From: Ditylenchus dipsaci
Taxonomy: Eukaryota; Nematoda; Chromadorea; Rhabditida; Anguinidae
Reading direction: 5' to 3'
DNA length: 64,000 bases
Assembly: GCA_004194705.1 (NCBI GenBank)
Contig: SADC01001298.1
Coordinates: forward strand, 248,001 to 312,000
The position numbers and the translations under genes are program-made. Below the pieces are notes generated by a model that had not been told where the DNA came from, made no database searches, and saw only the letters and a list, made by a program, of their open reading frames with translations. Below, piece by piece: positions 60,026-64,000 of the stretch; position 1 is the first letter of the stretch; the number at the start of each line of letters is the position of its first letter.

Positions 60026-60069
60026 GCTCTAAGGCTTGCACGTGTAGAAATGTTACAATGTACTTTAAG

Positions 60070-60270
60070 GGGGCAGATACCCAAGTGCACCCACACTTTA
60101 TCCCCCCCCTGCAAAGAGTATTTTTCTCTAAGCGGAGTTTTTTCATCTAAGCCTAAGGCCTAAGCCTAAACATTGCAATTTGCAAAAAAGAAAACTTAAA
60201 AAATCAAGGGAACCCAAAATAGGACGCTTAGAGAAAAATACTCAACGGGGGGGGGGTGCACTTAAGCTTT
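60070..60270. repeat. Fold-back related to 29880-30080
   Basis: 'ctgcaaagagtatttttctc' and 'gcttagagaaaaatactcaa' are inverted, with G/C-runs at both sides; 'aatcaagggaacccaaaata' matches the 29-kb copy inverted. Confidence 0.6.
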
Positions 60271-60274
60271 TACG

Positions 60275-60598
60275 CTTTAAGGGTACATGCTCGTCGCCGA
60301 CGAAATCATTTTGCAAGGCAGCTACCAGCGAAATTGAAACGAAAATTAATTTGGCGCATTTTGGGAAAGTTGAGGAAAAACTATACCTCCAGTGGGAATC
60401 GAACCGACGACCACCTTTCACATTCCTCCGCTGATATACCACTCGTGAGTTTTTTTTAAATTGTTTTTGATTACTCATTCCGTGCAGGGTACTCAACTAA
60501 AATTTATCTTAAATAATTTCTTTTTTGAATTGACCTGGTACCCGCCTTTCAAAATATTCCCATCGGCGGCGAGAATGCCCTTTTAAAGTAGCTTATTT
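60275..60598. mobile_element. MITE with CTTTAAGGG ends and tRNA-like core
   Basis: 'ctttaagggtacatgctcgt' and 'gagaatgcccttttaaag' are the ends. On the minus strand, 60455-60388 has 'agtggtatatcagcgg' (A-box-like) and 'cggttcgattccc' (B-box-like), giving a SINE-like middle. Fragments lie at 38008-38075 and 41945-42075. Confidence 0.65.
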
Positions 60599-60641
60599 TC
60601 GATGACTAAATATTTTTTGAATAAACGACACGTTTTTTAAG

Positions 60642-60747
60642 TACAGTCAACCCCCGCTATAGTGACACCTCGCTATAGTGACACCCTCGCTATAGTGACA
60701 CCTCAGGCCGGTCCCGAGGGGTGTCACTTTAGCGGGGGTTGACTGTA
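60642..60747. mobile_element. Minimal CAGTC-type MITE
   Basis: 'tacagtcaacccccgctata' and 'tagcgggggttgactgta', with three direct 'ctatagtgacacc' units between. It shares its terminal TA with the next element. Confidence 0.85.
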
Positions 60748-61135
60748 CCGTATTTCCTCTAATTGCCGCCCCCTCCAATTGCTACATTTCTGTATATAAA
60801 ACGTGTGACTTGTCGAAATTCAGAAAATATCAATCAAAGTAGTCAAAAAAAAACCATCAGCGGGTGGTAGTCGAACCTGTGACCTACGCGGTGGGTATAT
60901 AAAGTTCCCCTCCCTTTAATTTGGCTGCCCTGGACAAAAAATTGGCCTGAAATTCTACCCAAAAATCATAAAAAATTTGAAAATAGGATAAAAACTTTCA
61001 TTGTTGGAGTGGTAAATTACTTCAAATTTATGATCGAAAAATAAGCGCCCTCCTTTTAATTACCGCCTACCCCCCCCCCCCTAGACAGCGATCGAAAAAA
61101 AGCGCCCCGGGGCGGCAATTAGAGGAAATACGGTA
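60746..61135. mobile_element. TACCGTA-family MITE, GCCGCC subfamily
   Basis: 'taccgtatttcctctaattg' and 'aattagaggaaatacggta' with 'gccgccccct'/'ggggcggc' inside. The minus strand at 60895-60850 reads 'ggttcgactaccac', another B-box-like word. Confidence 0.85.
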
Positions 61136-61339
61136 TTTTTACACGATCCAACATTGAACTATGGATATATCAATGTAGTTTTCGCGTTTTTTTTGCACAT
61201 AACACTTTACTTTTTATTTGAGAGTCGAGAGTGAGAGATGATTTTTGTGAGAGACATGTGAAAGTCGTTCCACCTCAATATAACTCTAATACCTCGCCTC
61301 CTCGGCCCCCTGACTTGACTCTCGTGGACTTATTCTTTT

Positions 61340-61535
61340 GGTAATCAACGCTCTCTATAGCGACTCTCAAGGGACTAACCAAAACTGCGTCTTTATAGAG
61401 AGCGTCAGTATAAAGGACCTCGTTTTACCTCATTTTGTTGTAAACCAACCAAATCTTTTTCTCTAGACGTTATAAAGAGCGGGTCATTGTAAAAAGCGTC
61501 GTTAGAGAGCGTAGACTGCACAGTCGACCCTCTAT
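61340..61535. repeat. CAGTC/ACGCTCTCTATA-type repeats
   Basis: 'aacgctctctatagcgactc' and 'ttagagagcgtagactgc' bound it, with 'tctttatagagagcgtc' inside. 61136-61339 has no recognised feature. Confidence 0.6.
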
Positions 61536-61538
61536 TCA

Positions 61539-61651
61539 ACGGCACTCTGGTCGGGATGATTGCATGTGAAAGCAAGGTCTACACCGTACAAGGTCTACAC
61601 AGCATTCCAGAATACCCATTAATTGCTATCAAGAAGCTTGGAAGTAATTGA
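61539..61651 (+). CDS. Unrecognised short coding-like frame
   Basis: GTLVGMIACESKVYTVQGL, HSIPEYPLIAIKKLGSN, TGA at 61649-61651. Its upstream part may be MITE-derived ('acagtcgaccctctattcaa'). Family unknown. Confidence 0.25.
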
Positions 61652-61770
61652 AAAAATTCCTACGGAAAGGATTTACAATGTTTAGAATGATTATAAATAT
61701 TCAAATAAGCATTGATTTTTTCAATTGTGATTGCAAAAAAGAAATTCACCAGACCGAAGCAAATTTGCAT

Positions 61771-61850
61771 AATGCAGTGGTAGAGCCTTCCGTCGCCCAA
61801 TTTTACATAAGAAAAGGCCCGACCACTGGAGAGCTTCGATTTTCTAATTT
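61771..61850 (+). repeat. tRNA-like segment
   Basis: 'gcagtggtagagccttcc' resembles a tRNA A box and 'gagcttcgattttc' a B box 60 bases on. It is not foldable as a tRNA by eye. The following 61851-62189 has short coding-like pieces on both strands that I cannot separate. Confidence 0.3.
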
Positions 61851-62189
61851 TAAGCAATTTTTTTATCATAAGCTCATTCGACGTAGAATCGAAAAGTTGA
61901 GGTAGGTCATAAAGATCAGATTTTCAACTTTTCCTAGAAAATTTGAGTTAAGGTCTTATAAAATTAAAATTAAATAGAAGGCTTAAAGTTACATGAAGCT
62001 TCTTTTATATCGAAAAGTGCGAAATTTGATTCTCAACGACGAGTCACATACCAAAATATAGCCCTGGATCTTCTCTAAAAAGTTGGAGGAGATCTTTGCT
62101 TGATTTAGGACGTGTGAAAAAGAATGAAAAAAGTAAAAAGAAAAAGTTATAGCCGAATTCAACGGGTCAAAACTTTGCACCCCTTTTAG

Positions 62190-62327
62190 TAACCGTATTT
62201 TCTCTATTAAACGCCCCGAAAAAAATTCTTAAATTATTAATCAAAAAAGGCCTTAACTTTGAAAACCTAGTCAAAAAGGGGGGGGGGTCGTTGATTAGAG
62301 GTGGCGTTGAATAGAGAAAATACTGTA
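62190..62327. mobile_element. TACCGTA-family MITE
   Basis: 'taaccgtattttctctatta' and 'gaatagagaaaatactgta' with 'acgccccg'/'ggtggcgt' inside. Confidence 0.7.
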
Positions 62328-62342
62328 CCTACAAAAATTTAG

Positions 62343-62470
62343 GAATGAACTTTGGACTCAACTATGCTCGAAATTTTGGAATGGGCGGAAACGGATTTGG
62401 AATGCCACTGCCTTGTTACGACTTTCAACCCAATGCTTATTGTTTAGTAACTACTGTTTGCTACAAGTAA
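62343..62470 (+). CDS. Gly/Asn/Phe-rich cysteine-containing exon
   Basis: After an 'aaatttag' acceptor: MNFGLNYARNFGMGGNGFG, MPLPCYDFQPNAYCLVTTV, CYK, TAA at 62468-62470, or a donor AA|GTAAGG at 62467 within the same codons. Composition (glycine, asparagine, aromatic residues, three cysteines) suits a secreted or cuticle-type peptide, but no family is recognised and no signal peptide exon was found. A MITE lies 15 bases upstream. Confidence 0.45.
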
Positions 62471-62695
62471 GGTTGAGGTGGTGTTGATGTAAAAATTATT
62501 CGATATATATGAGTTATTGCTGGTTGAACGGCCAGCATTAAGTTTTAAGTTTTAGGGAGTGAGAAGTACTTTGTTACCAAACAAAAAATAGCCTCGACTT
62601 TTAAGGTTTTATTAGCTTCTGTAATTGAAAACCATCTACTAACTGAAAGGCTTGTTTAATAAATCTTGTTCAGCGTATTTTAAAAAGGGTATACC

Positions 62696-63220
62696 TAGGG
62701 TTGTGTAATAGCAATTGTCACTGGCAATTGCCAGGTATTGCCAAAACTTTTGCCATCCCTCATGAAAATTCGGCAATATCTTTTGACGTTACCTAAAATT
62801 GTTTACTTATTTATTTTTTTCATCTTTTTGTCGTTTCAATTTTTTCTTCTAAAATCTTTTAATTGCCAACTGTAACGAAAAACAGCACTACACCGCGATT
62901 CACACTATAGCGATAGTTGACTATAGCGCAAGAGTTGACTATTTAGCGAGAGATGACTGTAGAGCGAGAGTTGACTGTGTGATTAAAATTTTACCATAGC
63001 CAAATAAAGAATAAATGAGGAATAAGTTGAGAAAATATTATTGACGAAGAATTTGATGTTGATTTGTTAACTTTTGACTGATTTGTGATGGATATGGAAT
63101 TAAAAATGTCGAAAATACTATAGAATATAGAGAAAAGATTCTGCCTGATTTTGCAAATAATATTGGCAATTGCCCGGCAATTGCCACGAAAGATTTTGCC
63201 ATGGCAATTAGACAACCCTA
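62696..63220. mobile_element. hAT-like MITE, GGCAATTGCC interior
   Basis: 'tagggttgtgtaa' and 'agacaaccctа'-type ends; flanks 'ggtatacc' (62688-62695) and 'gatatacc' (63221-63228) differ by one base. 'ggcaattgcc' is repeated at both shoulders. 'gagagttgactgt' repeats at 62925-62970 are a CAGTC-type scrap. Confidence 0.75.
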
Positions 63221-63224
63221 GATA

Positions 63225-63517
63225 TACCATATTCTCTCTAATAGAAGCGCACCCCCAATTCGAGACCGTGTTTTTGCGCTTCTATTAAAGACAGGGTTCG
63301 CAATCGTCCTTTTTAAAAAGATTTGTCCTTTTTTCGAGACTTGAAATCTTTTTTATTTTCAAAGTTTTTAGTCGAAATCTTTTTTTTGGCTACAAAATAG
63401 CAATAAGCACTGGATAAAATGACCCTTTTTTTCAAAAAATGGTCAAAATGTCCTTTTTTACCCAAATGTCCTTTTTCGAAAATTTTCATTACGAACCCTG
63501 CTTAAGAGAATACGGTA
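63225..63517. mobile_element. TACCGTA-family MITE with inserted hAT MITE
   Basis: Outer ends 'taccatattctctctaatag' and 'ttaagagaatacggta'. Inside, 63292-63500 has ends 'cagggttcg'/'cgaaccctg' and 'actggataaaatgaccc', an inverted relative of 37667-37868 and 59537-59739. Confidence 0.75.
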
Positions 63518-63669
63518 TTTTCAATTATATGGCATACCGAAAAATCGCGATCAATATCTAACTTGTTAGGTTTCCTTTCACAAAAGATTACAATAACAGT
63601 TCGCTGGTATCTCATTTAGGACCAGCATGTCTTTGCTTAAAAACTAATTTGCCTTAAAAATTAAAAAAA

Positions 63670-63800
63670 TACAGTCAACCCTCGCTATAGTGACACCCCG
63701 CTATAGTGACACCTCAGGCCGGTCCCAACAAATAAAAATAGCCTCGATATAGTGACAGATGCCAAGTTTTGCTAATTAAAGTTGCAAATTTAAGTGAAAG
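63670..63800. repeat. CAGTC-type MITE, left part
   Basis: 'tacagtcaaccctcgctata', 'cctcaggccggtccc', then 'cctcgatatagtgaca'. The same design as 60642-60747. No recognised feature in 63801-64000. Confidence 0.6.
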
Positions 63801-64000
63801 ATCTTTTAAAAACGAATTTCGAGCTCTCCGTGAATTTCTTCCATATTAATTACGTGGTTTTTGCTTTGTTTTTGCTGCCAATATTCAACCCAATGATGTA
63901 CATAATGCCGAAAAGCTGTAGTACAGTTCAAAAACATCCTACAGTCTTGATTAATATTTGTAATTGTAGTGCAGTTTCTCGGCATTATTCTTGGGACTGC

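Noticed and set aside
1..64000. CRISPR arrays, bacterial operons or prophage
   Set aside because: Spliced genes, MITEs and AT-rich non-coding DNA show a eukaryotic window; no regularly spaced direct repeats with unique spacers exist.

Overview
This is a eukaryotic window, AT-rich and dominated by short DNA transposons. It is most likely from a nematode. The pointers are a serpentine (chemoreceptor-type) GPCR, fragments of glycosyltransferase family 92 (DUF23), an F-box-like gene, and very short introns (38-59 nt where both splice sites can be seen) with TTTCAG or TTTAG acceptors. There is no operon structure, rRNA, CRISPR array or convincing tRNA gene. A mermithid-like, repeat-loaded genome is a guess, not a demonstration.

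Coding DNA is sparse and cut into small exons. The clearest genes are: a class I SAM-dependent methyltransferase (2880-3552, -); an F-box-like gene (4772-6550, +); GT92 exons (9284-10068 and 14358-14600, +); a serpentine receptor spread over 47266-52660 (-); a C2H2 zinc-finger exon (38801-38997, +); an HMG-box gene with a clean 47-nt intron (43412-43842, +); a BED-finger/hAT transposase-like gene (34280-34870, -); and a Gly/Asn/Phe-rich cysteine-containing exon (62343-62470, +). Many more short stretches read like exons but cannot be named: 6644-6826, 8834-9118, 18516-18757, 19778-19902, 22222-22430, 26426-26742, 39860-39991, 40168-40652, 45159-45312, 50959-51190, 56797-57035, 58609-58982 and 59856-60025.

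In gene after gene the frame is broken only by one base, usually in a homopolymer, and a +/-1 change there restores a long open frame and usually the splice phase. I read this as homopolymer-length error in the assembly at least as much as pseudogenisation. It makes genes look shorter and deader than they may be.

The rest is a dense, nested set of terminal-inverted-repeat elements. Families recognised: (a) a pogo-like transposon with TACCGTAT termini (7244-8688) plus many MITEs with related ends; (b) MITEs with TACAGTCnACTCTCGATA-type ends; (c) hAT-like MITEs, three with exact 8-bp target duplications; (d) a GGCGCTA-ended family with 8-bp duplications; (e) a mariner transposase remnant interrupted by a palindrome and a mariner-type element ending TATCAGGCTGTTCAGAAAGT; (f) fold-back elements of several kinds, including a snap-back group whose arms differ but whose loop is shared; (g) tRNA-like, SINE-style segments. 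Several elements are inserted in one another or sit inside the introns of the F-box-like and receptor genes.
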